This document shows positions 46,878 through 59,266 of a stretch of 64,000 nt of DNA, in pieces (position 1 is the first letter of the stretch; the number at the start of each line of letters is the position of its first letter). The position numbers and the translations under genes are program-made. Source of the DNA: Mycogone perniciosa (Eukaryota; Ascomycota; Sordariomycetes; Hypocreales; Hypocreaceae); the NCBI GenBank assembly GCA_025331125.1, contig JAOALB010000092.1, positions 124,001 to 188,000 of the forward strand. The letters are read 5' to 3'. The notes beneath the pieces were generated by a model that searched no databases, was not told where the DNA came from, and was given only the letters and a program-made list of their open reading frames with translations.

Positions 46878-46904
46878 AGCACGGAGTACTTCGTACTCCG
46901 TGCT
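46878..46904. repeat. 12 bp inverted repeat with 3 bp loop
   Basis: AGCACGGAGTAC, a TTC loop, and GTACTCCGTGCT form a perfect 12 bp stem. It contains two ACGGAGTA-type units facing each other, so it is a member of the dispersed palindrome family with an extended arm. Confidence 0.9.
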
Positions 46905-49329
46905 GAGGCCGGGTCTCGGAATGACATCACGAACCAACATTGAAACTGCACCAGCACCAGCATCACACCAGTATCGCACCAGCAGTGGACACACGACGCC
47001 GTTGACAGCCGCCGCGGGTTGACAAGCTTCAATGGCTGGCCGGCCCACAGCTCTAACAGCTCTGTGCTGGTTGCTAGCCTTGCGGGAGCCAGCGGGCCTG
47101 ATCGCCGGCCGGCCCATCAGCATTGCATTGCGCTACCTTTGAACTAAGGCGGTGGCCCGTCCGAATCCAAACGCACCTGCGCAAACTTCATAGCCTTCGT
47201 TCGGCGGTTCAGCTGTCCGTCCGTCCGTCTTTCGTCCGTCTCCCGGCCGTCTTTCTGCCTGCCTGTCCATCTGCATGTATGACGGGTGGGAGCGAGAGCG
47301 AGACGATGCGGGTCCCCTTCCTGTTCCTGGCTTCATACGAGTATGTCGCGGACCGGACTCTGACCTATGGCCCTTCACCATTGCAAGCTGGGGGCTATGT
47401 CGCCAGATTGTGTGAGACCTACGCGCCAAGCGCCAAACTTTATGTACGCGACTCGTTGCTTTTTCTTCCCCCTTTGCCCTAGGGGCAGGTATTCGCTCCT
47501 CGGCCCTGTTGTGCAACCACACTGCGACTCTTATGCCCGTATTGAGTACTGTGCTCAACCTGTACATGCTAGCTGCTCCTCGTACTTACTACTACAGCCC
47601 ATTAGACAGCCCTGGATTGATTTTTGGCTGCTGGTGTGCCTGTTGTCGCATTTTATGCCGTCAAGGGACGCTAGACAGGTGAATTGAGGGCAGTGGTGCA
47701 CATTATTGTGACACACACACAGAAGAATCACATCACCCTTCTTATTATTCTGTTCTTTCTTCACCTTTGTTGCAAGTGTGAAGGCAAGGGCTAGGGCGAG
47801 GGCGAGGGTGGTGAGAGGTGGCTCTGCCCTTTACAGGTACTACTCTATGTGGTGCCTGACTGAACCATGACTGACTTACTGACGAGACTTTGACTCGAAC
47901 CTTGGCTCACCTTTGGTTCTTCTCATCGGTGTTATGGCGAGTGTCTTACCTGCGATCGATGTTTTGGTAGGGAAATTGGCCCGTCGTTCTCCCATTCCAG
48001 GACCGTCCTCATTCCTCCGCGATGCCCCTTCGTCGATAATTTAGTTGAAGTGAAGGGGTGCTCGTGTGTTACCTGACTTGGAGTTGACCTAGACAGGCGT
48101 CATAGGATGGTGAGATAGCCCATCATGGTTGTTGTGCCTGAGTGGTGTTTGTTGACAAGCTAGTAGCTTCGTAGTCAGTATTAGACCACGACGACTGTCC
48201 TCGACTAGAGCTCGTAGGATTCAGGAAATACCTACCTACCTACCTACATAAGCGTACCTGTCCACATGCTAGCTACTACTGCGTTACTGCGTGGTATTGC
48301 GGTTGTAGTACATACGCCTATGGGTATATGGAGTATACACACCTACAGGTACTGGTGGACGGACTCACTTCCAGGAAACCCGCCAATGATACGTTCATGC
48401 AGGGACCCCAGTGCCTCCCAGGCACGTCCGATCTTCCTCGGGAGAGTAGGGGCCCCCCTGAAAATGGGCTGCGGGAGGGCGTATGTGCATCCACGGCAAG
48501 TGGATTGGATTGACAGTGCCAGCGCCTCCTTGGGCGATGGGACGGATGCCGATATGTGATAGGCGTACTCCGTAGCAGACCAGACTTGGATCATGGGTGG
48601 TACGTCTACGAGTACAGTGTGTTTTCTGCTTCTCTCCTCTCTGCCCGTCATTGATTCCTATCCCTATGCTCGACCCTAATCCGAGCACCCACCGTATCCA
48701 CACCATGAATTTCACAGGTCGACCGCCTACATGCAAGTGCCTGTGAGTTGGGAGGCAAATATCAATGGATAGTACGAGTTTGCCTGTACGTAAGTATGTA
48801 CATACTTGCATTGGCTGGCCGCACGTACAACACACGCATGCACCTATGGCTTTGTCCTTGTTTTTTTGTGAATGCGGTTGGGCATTCTAGCATCCAGCCA
48901 AATCCACACCAAGCACCAAGCAGATGGACAAGGCGTCATGCCAAGGCGTAAAACTCCACAGCCAAGGCACTATTATGGTGTTCCGTGAGGTGAGAGGAGT
49001 GAGAGAAGTGAGAGAGCAGAGGGAGCGTGTGTCAATGAGATGGGGGCACCCGCATACGGTAATCGGCGCGGTCGCTGGGTCTATCCATGAAATGAACAAG
49101 GGCGATTAGCTTCCCTTGTTGGAGCCCCCTCCCAACCCGTTCTGCGTTATGAGCTGATAAGTTTCGAGATATCCAAAACATCAATCTACAGATTGCCTGC
49201 CGGCGATAAAGCCCGCAGTGGAGAGCGACCCGCCCTCGCCTGGCTCGGCCCCGGCCTCCTTGATCGGCCCATCAAGATCTATCCGCTATCGTTTTGCCCA
49301 TTCCATTCTTGACCTGGCCTACACCCCAC

Positions 49330-49416
49330 ATGTCTCTCGGCGTCTTTCTGTCACTAGTAGTAGTAGTACCAAAAGTCTCACGATTCGCGGAGGTTGATCT
49401 GCAGCTCATGTCTTAG
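49330..49416 (+). promoter_or_regulatory. Candidate upstream ORF of brlA
   Basis: An ATG at 49330 opens a 28-codon frame (MSLGVFLSLVVVV...) ending in TAG at 49414-49416; a second in-frame ATG at 49408 gives the minimal ORF Met-Ser-stop. No other ATG lies between 49416 and the brlA start at 49743, so ribosomes would meet these starts just before the main one if the leader reaches this far. In Aspergillus nidulans the brlA-beta transcript has a short upstream ORF that represses translation. Whether this one is transcribed is unknown. Confidence 0.4.
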
Positions 49417-49742
49417 GGAGCGCCTGTGTCCTCCACTGCCCATTCCAGGTCTGTGGTATATCTTCAGGGCGTTCGTCCTCGTGAACAACAGAGCATTCCC
49501 GACCAGAATCCTCAGTCTACCCCCAAGCTCTTGCATACTCAGTTGCTTTTCTGTGTGTTTGTGTGCGTTGCTTTGCTTGGAGTTCAGTCTATACTGAAGA
49601 GATTCTTCCTTACACTCCTTCATCAAAGACAGCCACACACATTTCAGCAGCAATAACAAAGAACAACGGCAACGGCAACATCATCTCTCACGCCAACTCT
49701 CTCAACAAATACATCTTACTTTAAACTTTCTTTTTGCCCATC

Positions 49743-50924
49743 ATGCACTTCGAATCGGATTTCCGGTTCGACATGGACGACAGCTTCAGCATGTGCAGTC
49801 AAGCCATTTCGTGCCCATCAACCTCGGCAAGCTTCTCCTCCACCTCCTCCGCCTCTTCCCTGTATGATCCCTTTACTCCCACATCTCGACGATCAACACC
49901 CAACGAGCTCAGCCTGGACTTTGAGGGCGCCTGTCAGTCCTATAGTGCTCAACACCACGGAGAGCTCACACCCCCGCCTGCCATGTCCAACAAATACATG
50001 TATGGTCCAGTCAAGCCGGACCCTGAGCGCATGTCCTTCTCCTCTGACGGCGCTCTTCCTTCCACACCATTGAGAAAGATGAATGACATGATTCCTGGAT
50101 ACGACCATATGCTCGACATTACTCTGGCATCGCAACACTCCATAGGCTCTATTACGCCATCGAGTTCCTTTCCCATATACACTGTCTCTCCTCACGCAGC
50201 GCTTCAATCCACCCCTTTCATGATGACACCGACGCACAGCTTATCTGGCTCGGACATTGCCGATACCTCATCCTCATGGTCTTGCACCAACGATAGCCCG
50301 ATTTCCTTCTTCCCCCAAAAGGGTTTATCGCCACACGGCCTTGAGTCTCTAGATTTGGATCGGCACTCCCAATCCCCGATGGGCCGATATTACATGCAGG
50401 CACCGGCATCACCAAATAGATTACGCGCTCAAAGGAAGATGATGGTCCACGAGATCCAGCGCAAAACGACCGAGCTGCAGCGCGCCCAAATCCAATCACC
50501 CAAGAAGGTTTCGGGCACGCACGACACAGCACCTGTGGATGTGGTACGGAGAGCCATGTGCAAGTGTGATTATCCCGGCTGCCACAAGGCGTTCCGCAGG
50601 AACGAGCACCTTAAGCGACACAAGCAAACGTGAGTATTCGTTAACTTGACTTTACAAGACTACAGACTGACAACGCCTAGCTTCCATGGTGAAGGACCTA
50701 ATAGATTCGCCTGCGAGTTTTGCGGAAAGGACCAGTTCAACCGCCAGGACAATCTGAACAACCATCGCAAACTACACGCCCGACCCAATAGCCGCAATCG
50801 GGGAGTCGAGTTTATCCCGGCAGCGGTGCCTGTTATTGAGCAAGAGGAGCGCAGTCGCAAGCGTCGGGCGCCCCCTAAATCAAAGACCACAATAATTGAC
50901 GACAAGCGTGGAAACGAGTATTGA
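49743..50924 (+). CDS. brlA: BrlA-type C2H2 conidiation transcription factor
   Basis: Two exons, 49743..50629 and 50681..50924, encode 376 residues; the start is the ATG in CATCATGCACTTC (MHFESDFRFDMDDSF). The N-terminal two thirds are Ser/Thr/Pro-rich and of low complexity. At the C-terminus lie two C2H2 zinc fingers: MCKCDYPGCHKAFRRNEHLK followed by HKQT/FH, with the 51 bp intron splitting the first finger right after its last helix, and FACEFCGKDQFNRQDNLNNH followed by RKLH. A basic tail RSRKRRAPPKSK follows. This is the arrangement of Aspergillus BrlA, the master regulator that switches on conidiophore development through abaA and wetA. The full-length comparison was not run, but the finger pair is diagnostic. 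It sits after a 7.6 kb gene-poor flank, as expected of a heavily regulated developmental gene. Confidence 0.9.
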
Positions 50925-53900
50925 TACCCATTTTCTTAATCCTCCCGAAACGGACACGCAGGAAATTGGGCTGTCTCCCTGAGCTCTCGGAAATCTCAGA
51001 GAAAACCGCTTCACACGGCATGGGTCCCCAGAAGCATCACTTTCTTTGTCCATTAGCACCTGCAGTCTGTTGACGTTGGCGCCGGGCGCCGGCCAGAGCA
51101 CACACCCTTCTTTGTTCATTCTTGAAAAACATGATGTGTCATAATATATGGCGGCCAACCAAACCGAAAAAAACTACATTATTGCGGCGTACATTTGGAG
51201 ACCCAATACTTTTACTTATTCTTTCCTTATTATTCCCTGGGACGGGAGCGGGAGCGGGATACCACTGGCGGTACTCCGTATTGTGATGGCCTTTCCCAAA
51301 AAATATCCTTGGAGATGGATTGAGTGCGTGGCATGTCTGTGACTCTACTTTGTATTTTCTTTTTCTTGTTTCTTCTGTCACTGTTTCCTTATCTTACTCA
51401 ACCCTCCCATGTTCGTGTATTTTCCTACGTCTTATTGGCCAGGGAGGTTGACGGCCGGCTTTATGACTGTCTATTACTTTGGGAGAGTATTGGAGATGTT
51501 CACGTATACCAGGTCCGTGTCGCCGATGTATGAAGCTTGAGCTCAAAAACCATATTGTATTGTATTATATACCATGAAATGTATAATCTACTAGTATTTC
51601 CACCGATCAACGACATCTTCTTTCCGTTCGCCTCTTGTGGGTGTGATCATTGCAAGCACTTACTGCGTCATTCGTAGGACTTAGACTCCATCACATCAAG
51701 TATATACACATCGATTAGTGAACATGGAAACTTTGACAGCTAGTCTGGATGCTCTCATAGGAGCGCGTAGTCGGTGTATGCATGTCTTCAGTATTACAAA
51801 CTGGCAGGGGTGGGGACAGGAGACGTATCAGTAATTCAGCAGATGAGAATTGAGAAAGAAGAAACCAAAACAAGGTCTAATGGTCAGGACTGCCTTGCTT
51901 CGTGAAACATACGAACTTTGGACGTGCTGGTAGCAGATAAATTCCGTAGATCCATGATCCCTTCCCGTCTTGGAGCCTTGGCGTAAAATTGTCTCAGATC
52001 TGGGAACAAGGAACAAGGACATGGGGAAATGGGAGGGGGCGTGTCGAGTCCAGTGGCGTCGTCGCCTTTGGGTATACGAGTGCGTGCATACGTACTTCAT
52101 ACTTCGTACTCCGCGACGAGTATGTGTGTGGATATGTATTGGAGCCTGAAACCTGTGACCATTGCGTACGAATGTACGTATTGATATACGAGGGACGAGT
52201 ATCCATCTAAGTGCGGGTGCATATTAGAGGTGCTGAATGGCGGAGAGTAGGTTTGGCTCCAAGTCTGCATCGTCACCGCTCTATGGATGTACACACCAGT
52301 ATGGACAGTCCATTTTGAAGGAACCGTGTACGAAGTACTCAGAATGGGTGAATAAATCCTAGTGGACTACAGTTGTGAAATGTCTTCTTGGGGGGGCATT
52401 GTTAACCAGCACCCCCCGCGTTTGTCAGGCGAGCAAGACAAGCCTCACATGTCAACGCTCCAAGTAAATTATTGGGCGGTAAATATAGGAGTCTCGTATC
52501 TTGCCTGAGAGCCGCAGGTGAGAAAAGGATGGCCAAAAAGGGAAATTGCAAAATACAACGATGGCTCAGGTGAACGGAAAGTTACGAGACCGAAACCGAG
52601 ATGCTTCTATCCTACTCCACATGTGGAATAGTTAGCAGCACATGTGCTCGTTCTGCCAGCCTTGCGGTCTAGATGGTGTGATTCATGTGCATGAGCCAAG
52701 ACTACGAGTACAGCTGGAGGACCGATTTCTACATGCATGCATCGTTGGCCAGATCCTGTTTCCAGATCAAGCCAGCGTGTGGACGAGAGTTTCTGGGGAG
52801 GAACTACGTCTGTTTGAGCTAACTAGTTGGCTCCTCTTAGACTCAGAGTCCTTTCTACTCGACACTGGCGAAGGAGTCCGTTTGCTGGGTGAGTGTTGCA
52901 CAAAGGAGGGTCGTTCTTGTGTTCCCCACGAATACCTTGATGAATGACTTAGTAGTACCCGCATTGCCTGATTGTTGTCGTGGGAGAGGTGGGGGCGAGA
53001 AACTGATGATGATTGGGGTTGGCCGGCTGCACCGGGGATGCTCCCCGACCGAGGTGGCAGGAAACCGGGTTTCTGGGTTCTCACGTTACACGACGTACGA
53101 GTAGGTAGGGATCAAGAGTCAGATTCTTTGTACTCAGATGATCTACGGTGCATGGATACAGTCTGATCCCAGATGCAGCATGACGCATCTCCATTTTTAG
53201 AAAACCAGACTCCGGACTTGGCTTCACCCCAGTACTGCAGGTAGTACGAAGTAGTACTACTACTACAAAGAACCATTGGGTACGGAGTACAATTTTCTTG
53301 CCTCTGCTTCGTACTTCGTACTCCGATGTTCTACGGTGATTGCCATTGCCAAGAGGCAAGATGGGTCTCTTTACGGAATAGTACTAATAGTCGAGGTCTT
53401 ATTATACACATGGCCCCCCAGATACGCATTGCTCAGCCGGTCTAGTAGTAGGTTCCGCAACCTAGGCGATTGCCCCCAAAAAACTGGTCTTCTTTCTTTT
53501 CAACAGTCATGATATGATGTTGGATCCTACTCTCATTCAGTGCCTGTATGTATAACTACATTCATCAACAGGTGTGGTGTGTGTATGTATGTCTTGATCT
53601 GATCACCACACCAAGCAGCTGCGGCTGCAGTACGATGCCAGCCAAGCTTCTTCTTTGGGTCTGGTTCGCAGGACTGACACACAAGCGTATACTTCTTCCT
53701 TTGTGTAGTTTGTAATGCTTACCCATCAGACTTCTATTGGGGGCGAAATAATACATACATACTACTACTCCGTACGGAGTACTTCGTACCCTCTCGTCAA
53801 CAAAAGCAATGGACCCCACTGATACACCACTACTTTGGCGGCGAGTTCCGTGGTTAGGTCTATTTTGGCTCCCATCTTTTGCCGCCCAATGGCCCCAATC

Positions 53901-54230
53901 CGTCGCTGCGCTTAGCACTGGCTTCCTTCTCTTCCCTTTGCGTTTTCTTGCTTTTGTCTACTCGATACGGAGAACTATTCTGCATGATCCTATTCGACGC
54001 ATGCACGGAGTACAAAGCACGAAACTCCGCGGGCACCATCTTGATGGGCCGCGTACAGTGCGCATACCCGCGCATACGGAGTACTTTGGGGCCAAGTTGC
54101 AGCCTCCTGGACCCCTCGATTCTCACTTCATTCGTCTTCTCTCCGCATCATCCTTTCATCTGCTGCTCAACGAAGATACCCCGAACTAGGGCCCGTTTCC
54201 CTCATCCTTGCTGCACTGGCACTGGCCAGA
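50925..54230. other. Intergenic region between brlA and the LRR gene
   Basis: 3.3 kb with the brlA 3' UTR and the promoter of the LRR gene. The TACGGAGTA family is well represented from 51270 onward (51272, 52100-52110, 53280-53325, and the 16 bp palindrome at 53766-53781). Frames at 52642-53104 and 53809-54313 are short, unconserved in look and run into palindromes. No gene is supported. Confidence 0.55.
53766..53781. repeat. 16 bp perfect palindrome TACTCCGTACGGAGTA
   Basis: Same unit as at 7754-7771, found about 450 bp upstream of the LRR gene start and followed by a further TACTTCGTA relative. Confidence 0.9.
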
Positions 54231-56648
54231 ATGTCAGCCCTGCCATCGTATCAGGAGGCCACCTCCCGGCTGGACTGGCTCCAGCTGGTGGCCCCCTACA
54301 TGCCGTTTGCTGACTATGGCGTTCTCTGTCGCGTGAACCGCCGTTTCTGGTCCGTCTTTGCACCCCGCCTCTGGACGGACCTATTGAGGTCAGTCAGGCT
54401 TTCGGGATTGGATCCAGGAAATGGTGAGTTCGTGCTTCGTGTGTGTGGCTGTCATTGATGGATGGCCTCTCTTTTGCCTTGGGCGCCATGTCGATAGTAT
54501 TAGACTGACGCGACTGCCTGCCCCTGGCCGTGAGGGAAAGGGGCGGACGACACTGTCCATACAGACCTAGATTGGTGGCTCAACTTCGTGTTCAATAAGC
54601 TCAGCAGCGTAGCACCCGCTACCCGAGCGTTGGTCCGCGTGTTGGATGCGAGAAACTTCGCCCAGGACGCGTACCCTTTTCTTTCAGGCCAGACCGAACG
54701 GACTCTCCAGCGCAGTCTCGAGTTGGCACTGGGACTCTTACCAAATGTGGAATCCGTTCTCCTGGATAGCCACACTGATATCGATCCATGCTCTCTCATT
54801 AGTAGCCTGCCTCAGCAGACACACCATCGGAAGCTGCGACTGCTGAGTATCGCTGGTTGTCCAACCCAGCTGCCGAACAGCTTTTTCCACTCCCCTTGTC
54901 TCCAGGGTTTGGTCTATCTAGATGTTTCGGGACTTGCTGGATCCATTTGGCCGTTGATCCGTCCATCAGTTTTGCCAGACCTGCGCATTCTTAAAATCCG
55001 AAGGAGGGAAGTTGACGACTCCACCTTTACTGCGTTGGCAGACTTGTTGAGACTCCGTCTGTGGAGCCTAGACTTGAGTGACAACAAGATCACGGACGGT
55101 GTTATCCAGACTATTAGAGACAGATGCTTTCCTGCCACCCCACTGCGTTCGGATGCCTATTTCCGAGTGGAGGGCAAGCTGATACCAAGCGAATACGGCA
55201 CCTCATCTTACGGACCTTTTGTTTTCATCACTGAATCGCCGTGGAGCGAGTCTTTTAGTCACCCAGAGAGGTATTTGGTCGATGCACCTATGTATATGGC
55301 ACTCTCCGAACCCAGATATCAGGAATACCAGGTCTTCCGGTCCCATGGTGGTAACCCGGCACGTCTGGACTCGGCTGATGCGGTAGTCCATCTTCTCCCG
55401 CAAAATGAAGTCCTCGCCATCGAGCACTCCCAGAATTCCCATGGGATAACTCATCTGCGGGTATCGCGCACCCAGGTGTCTGCCTTTGGTATTGAGAAAC
55501 TTCTGCGTATATCCAACGGTCAGATTGAGAACTTTGCCTGTGACTCCATGCCACTACTCCCACCAACCCGTGCTTACTCCAAGATTTGGCCAAATTCAGC
55601 AAGGCTTTTTGGCATGCTCGGCATGGAGCACGTCTTTCGACCTGTGTTTTCTTCCAATCTTCGTGTCCTTAGAATACACCACTCAGTCGTCACCCACATC
55701 CCTACTCTTGAAATGGATGGTCTTTCAAATCTCGCCAGGACATTTGTATCAGAGACGTCAATTCTACCACGCATAGACCAGGTTTACCCGCTAGCGTTCG
55801 TTCCAGATATGAACCCGCGACTGACGTCCCTGACATTGACTTGCATCCCACGTCGCTCATCGGGACCGCTAACTACCAGACTTATTGAGTTTCTTAGACT
55901 ACTATCAATACAAGAACGTACGGCCCAAGACGCACAAATCTTAGCGTCGTCGCGACATAGTCCAGAGTTGTTACGGGGTCTAAGACACTTGAAACTAGAG
56001 TTTGAAACCGACCCCATGGGGGAGGGCTTCTCGATTGAAGATGACTTGGATGCTGAGGAATTGATGAACAACAGCGAGCGTGGATTCAGCTTCTTTGACG
56101 ACGAACAAGTGTCCAGGCAGCCACTTAGGAGTGAAGCCAAGGCGGCGCAACATTCCAGTGCGAGCAACTCAGACAAACGTATTCGAGTAGATGGCCAAAG
56201 TCGCCGAGACAAGGACGAAGAGTTTGTGACATATCATGGTCAGTGGAATGGAGAAAATTTCTCTATTCCGGTCTGGACTGGTGCCAAGGCGGCATGCTCC
56301 AATACCACAATTCTCGAGTACCGAAGATTTGTCATTGAATGCAAACTGCAAGATGGCGTCGGGCCCGTTACGCCTAGCCAAGTTCGAGCTGGCGCGCCTG
56401 AGAGATCGTACATCTTCCATACGGCATGGTGTCTGGCTGTCATGCCTCGTGTGTTACAGGCCCCAGCATCCAGCGACCTAGCTGGAATGGAGGATGTGGT
56501 AAACGCGCTTAGGCTGTATCGGCTTTCCGGGCGAGCTAAGTATACACAGATGCAGAGAGACACTGGAAACCCGCGGGTTCCGCCTGGTGAGCCGCATTTC
56601 TTTTGGGGCGGAAGACTGGAAGTGTCCATGGAGGTGGGGATACCGTGA
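54231..56648 (+). CDS. Leucine-rich repeat protein with F-box-like N-terminus
   Basis: Two exons, 54231..54423 and 54565..56648, give 758 residues. The start MSALPSYQEATSRLDWLQLV has good context (CAGAATGTC). The first 60 residues (LVAPYMPFADYGVLCRVNRR, then FWSVFAPRLWTDLL) resemble the F-box-like opening of fungal adaptor proteins. From about residue 100 onward leucine-rich repeat units can be picked out (LRLLSIAGCPTQL, LVYLDVSGL, LRILKIRRREVDD, LWSLDLSDNKITD), with further repeats toward residue 450. The C-terminal quarter is charged and then has no recognised domain. The likely role is protein-protein recognition, perhaps as a substrate adaptor of an SCF ubiquitin ligase. The 141 bp intron is long for this window; its upstream alternative acceptor would meet an in-frame TGA, so the model is favoured but moderate. 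Confidence 0.68.
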
Positions 56649-58005
56649 ACGGGCGTTACATCACGGGAGATACGGGTATTATGGAGATCCAATTGGGAAT
56701 TATTGTGACAAGCGTGCCCGCGCAATTCTCATAATACTCAAGGCGCAGACGAGGTTGATCCACTTGTGGATGCACAGATCAGGTGTGCGCTCTCACCACC
56801 CGAACCCATCGTCTGACATCCATCTGGGCAAAACTTAAGAGTTCTATTGTGGAGAAGCATAACGGCCAGGGGGGACTGAGCGGCTGCAGCCGATGCTCAT
56901 AGTACTACTCCTATGTACTAGTTCCGTTACAATGGCGGCACGATCTTGACAGGTGGACAGGCCAATCCGGAAGATAGACGAAAGAGACGCAATATTAGCT
57001 ACAAATCGATGAGGCTGCCATAGCCACGACGATCAGCCCATGCTCGGAGACATGATATGTCACTTTGTATTTAGGCCAGCTGGATGCCGAGCCTGGGCGG
57101 AGTACGGAATACGTGCGTGCAGACCTCAGCGGATCCGTGCAATCGGACATATGTAGAGAAGTCTGTCTCACCGCACGCACTAACTTCTTCTCTCAGTCAG
57201 GCACCAACACTGGGACTCTGTGAGAAGTAGTGGGGAGACGTGGGGGGATCGATATTGGATTGCTATGCCTCTGTGGCTCCGTAAGACTTACTCAGATGGC
57301 ATAAGGGGGTGGGGGTGGGTTTCCATTCCTTTCCAGTCTCGGTCTGTAATCTCTTCGTCCCACATCATCTCCATCTCGATCGTCATCTTTTCTAATAGTC
57401 TTTACGGACTATGACCAAGGGGCCATTGCTGCCTCGTAAACTAACCAAACAAAACGCTTGAATGGAATTCTCAAACAGATGCATGAATGTCTCACCCATT
57501 CCAACAATCGATCGTTAAGGGGTGTGTCGATTAGTATGTGAACACGTCAAGGGGAGACGCGACACGGGAACGGAGTGGGACGGACGGGCGAACGGACGGA
57601 CGGGAAAGGCGTGATCGTATTTCCGAGTACGTGGAAGCAAAAGAAAGTGTTGGTTTCTGATTTCAACCAAACTTTTCTTCATTTTGTCTTCATCTCCTCT
57701 GCTTATGCAAGGCTGCGCATATGCTGTCTTAAGCTGGGCTGCATAAGGTCCTCAGAGGATAAGTTTCTCGAAGAAAGAAACCACATATTATTACGGCTCG
57801 TGGGATAAACAGGATAACTGTGTATTGTCAAGATTGACCTATCCATAATACATCAAATTTCTCGAGAGTTTCTCCGCTTTCAAAGCTGATAAACTGTACA
57901 TATAAGTTCACACGATTGTGATTAAACTAACCCAGCCTCTTTAACTGCTCGAATGTAAGAATATGACTTTCTCCACTACATCGTTCCCAAGATAAAAAAA
58001 ACCGT
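56649..58005. other. Convergent 3' intergenic region
   Basis: 1.36 kb between the LRR stop and the stop of the acetate transporter. It includes CGGA/CGGACGGG short repeats (57578-57605). No gene is supported. Confidence 0.55.
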
Positions 58006-59266
58006 CTAGTCTCTGCGTAACTTGGATGATCTACCCTTGATGATATTGCTCAAGTCCCCAACAGGAAGCTGTATCGGGAAGTCGATGAGGTTGAGTAATA
58101 CTTCGAGCAGAGTATACCAGCCAGCCAAGCAAGCCACAAAGTTGCAGGCACCAGCACCCTAAGTGAACTCTCATGTCAGTACACTTCGTCATGTTTCTAT
58201 ACCCTAGGGAAACATACCACTACAAGCGTATTGGCCAACTTGGCGTTACCCGCGTAGTTGGAAGCTAGAGACCAGTGTGCACCGGTGGTTAGACTGAAGG
58301 AAAGAGACAAGCTGAGAAAGAGGGTGAAGAGAACGATGTTGGTGCGCAGCGAGCAGATGAGGAAGATGAAACTGAGGACTCCCATGAAGAGAAACCAGAA
58401 CCCTGTTTTTGATCATATCAACGTGTCAGCGAACACCACTACTGTCAAGTAGAACTACAAGAAGAGGGACTCGAGCGTCTTTACCTAGAGTGGCATTAAA
58501 GCCCTGAGTCTGCAGTGCGGCCGCGGGCGATGTAGCGTTTGCTGGCACATACGCACCAAGCGCGTCAAAGGCTGGGTTCAGTGTGCCTCCGTAGGCAAGA
58601 AAAAACGTTCCATATGCGCAAAAGACGGCGGCCTGGAAACTGTTGCCCAGGATCAACTCAAAGATACCGCCGAGCGTCATGAGGACACCTCCCTGGAAGA
58701 AGTAAACGGCTCTGTAGTGATGAAGGAAGAGACGCTTGGTGAGCATATGAACAGAAGAGGGACAATCTGCCTCTGGACTTTTCGAGGAGCAAGGGGAGAG
58801 AGAAGCTTACATGGTGGCAGCACCGAGGCCGCCTGCTCCTCGCCAGCCCATTAGGGCGCATGACAACGGAGACAATGACAAGAGAAAGCCGATGAGAGCA
58901 CTAAACTCCACGAGTCAGTATGCACTCTCGCCATCTTTCAGCGATCTTGATAGTGTCGAGGCAAGACTAAAAGATAGGGGCTTCGGGTGGGCTAGTAGCA
59001 ACTCCAGCGAAAGTTGTAGCTGGATAAAGGGTTGGAAGAGGGAATTAGGAAACCCTGTGAACTTCAGGCGGACGAACGTACATGGGAGCTGGATTGCCAA
59101 AGGCGGCTCTGAAGTCGCCCATAACTGGCTTCTGAGGCGAGAGGTAGAGCTTCTCGAAGAGTTCCGGTGTCATGCTGATGCTGGCAGCGGAGCGGAACTG
59201 ATTGAGAGCCTCCATGCGGTCGGAGTCTTTTTCGGCAATTCGATGACCACTCTCTTCCGACATCAT
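58006..59266 (-). CDS. GPR1/FUN34/YaaH-type acetate transporter (Ady2/SatP family)
   Basis: Five exons, 59266..59082, 58900..58811, 58711..58485, 58402..58218 and 58158..58006, encode 279 residues. Start is at the double ATG 59266/59263 (MMSEESGHRIAEK). The protein has the family's N-terminal NPAP motif (GNPAP, then IALIGFLLSLSPLSCALMGW) and six predicted membrane segments with internal small residues. Junctions restore AATIAVYFFQGGVL, TLGFWFLFMGVL and LVVGAGACNFVACL. Members move acetate, succinate or ammonium across the plasma membrane; Ady2 and AcpA in fungi are acetate uptake systems. The 181 bp first intron is long. Upstream lies a CGGCCG direct repeat and two CCAAT boxes with a TATATA. 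Confidence 0.9.

Larger units (their letters stand above)
42160..49742. other. 7.6 kb gene-poor interval upstream of brlA
   Basis: No open frame here has a recognisable domain, and frames on both strands overlap freely. Visible structure: purine and A-rich runs (44640-44660, 45105-45150), a G-run at 44768-44777, TACGGAGTA-family palindromes (44278-44290, 46095-46104, 46458-46466, 46878-46904, 48567-48575), short CCGT repeats (47215-47250) and CTAC repeats (48228-48250). It is probably the regulatory region of the conidiation gene, perhaps with non-coding transcripts, plus the 3' UTR of eIF2B gamma at the left end. Confidence 0.55.

Noticed and set aside
46647..47482. Frames of 158 and 119 codons upstream of brlA
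   Set aside because: No domain, odd amino-acid composition (Arg/Ser/Pro from CCGT repeats), and no supporting start or intron pattern.
53809..54313. Plus-strand frames just upstream of the LRR gene
   Set aside because: They overlap each other in different frames, contain palindrome-family repeats and end inside the first LRR exon; most likely promoter and 5' UTR.
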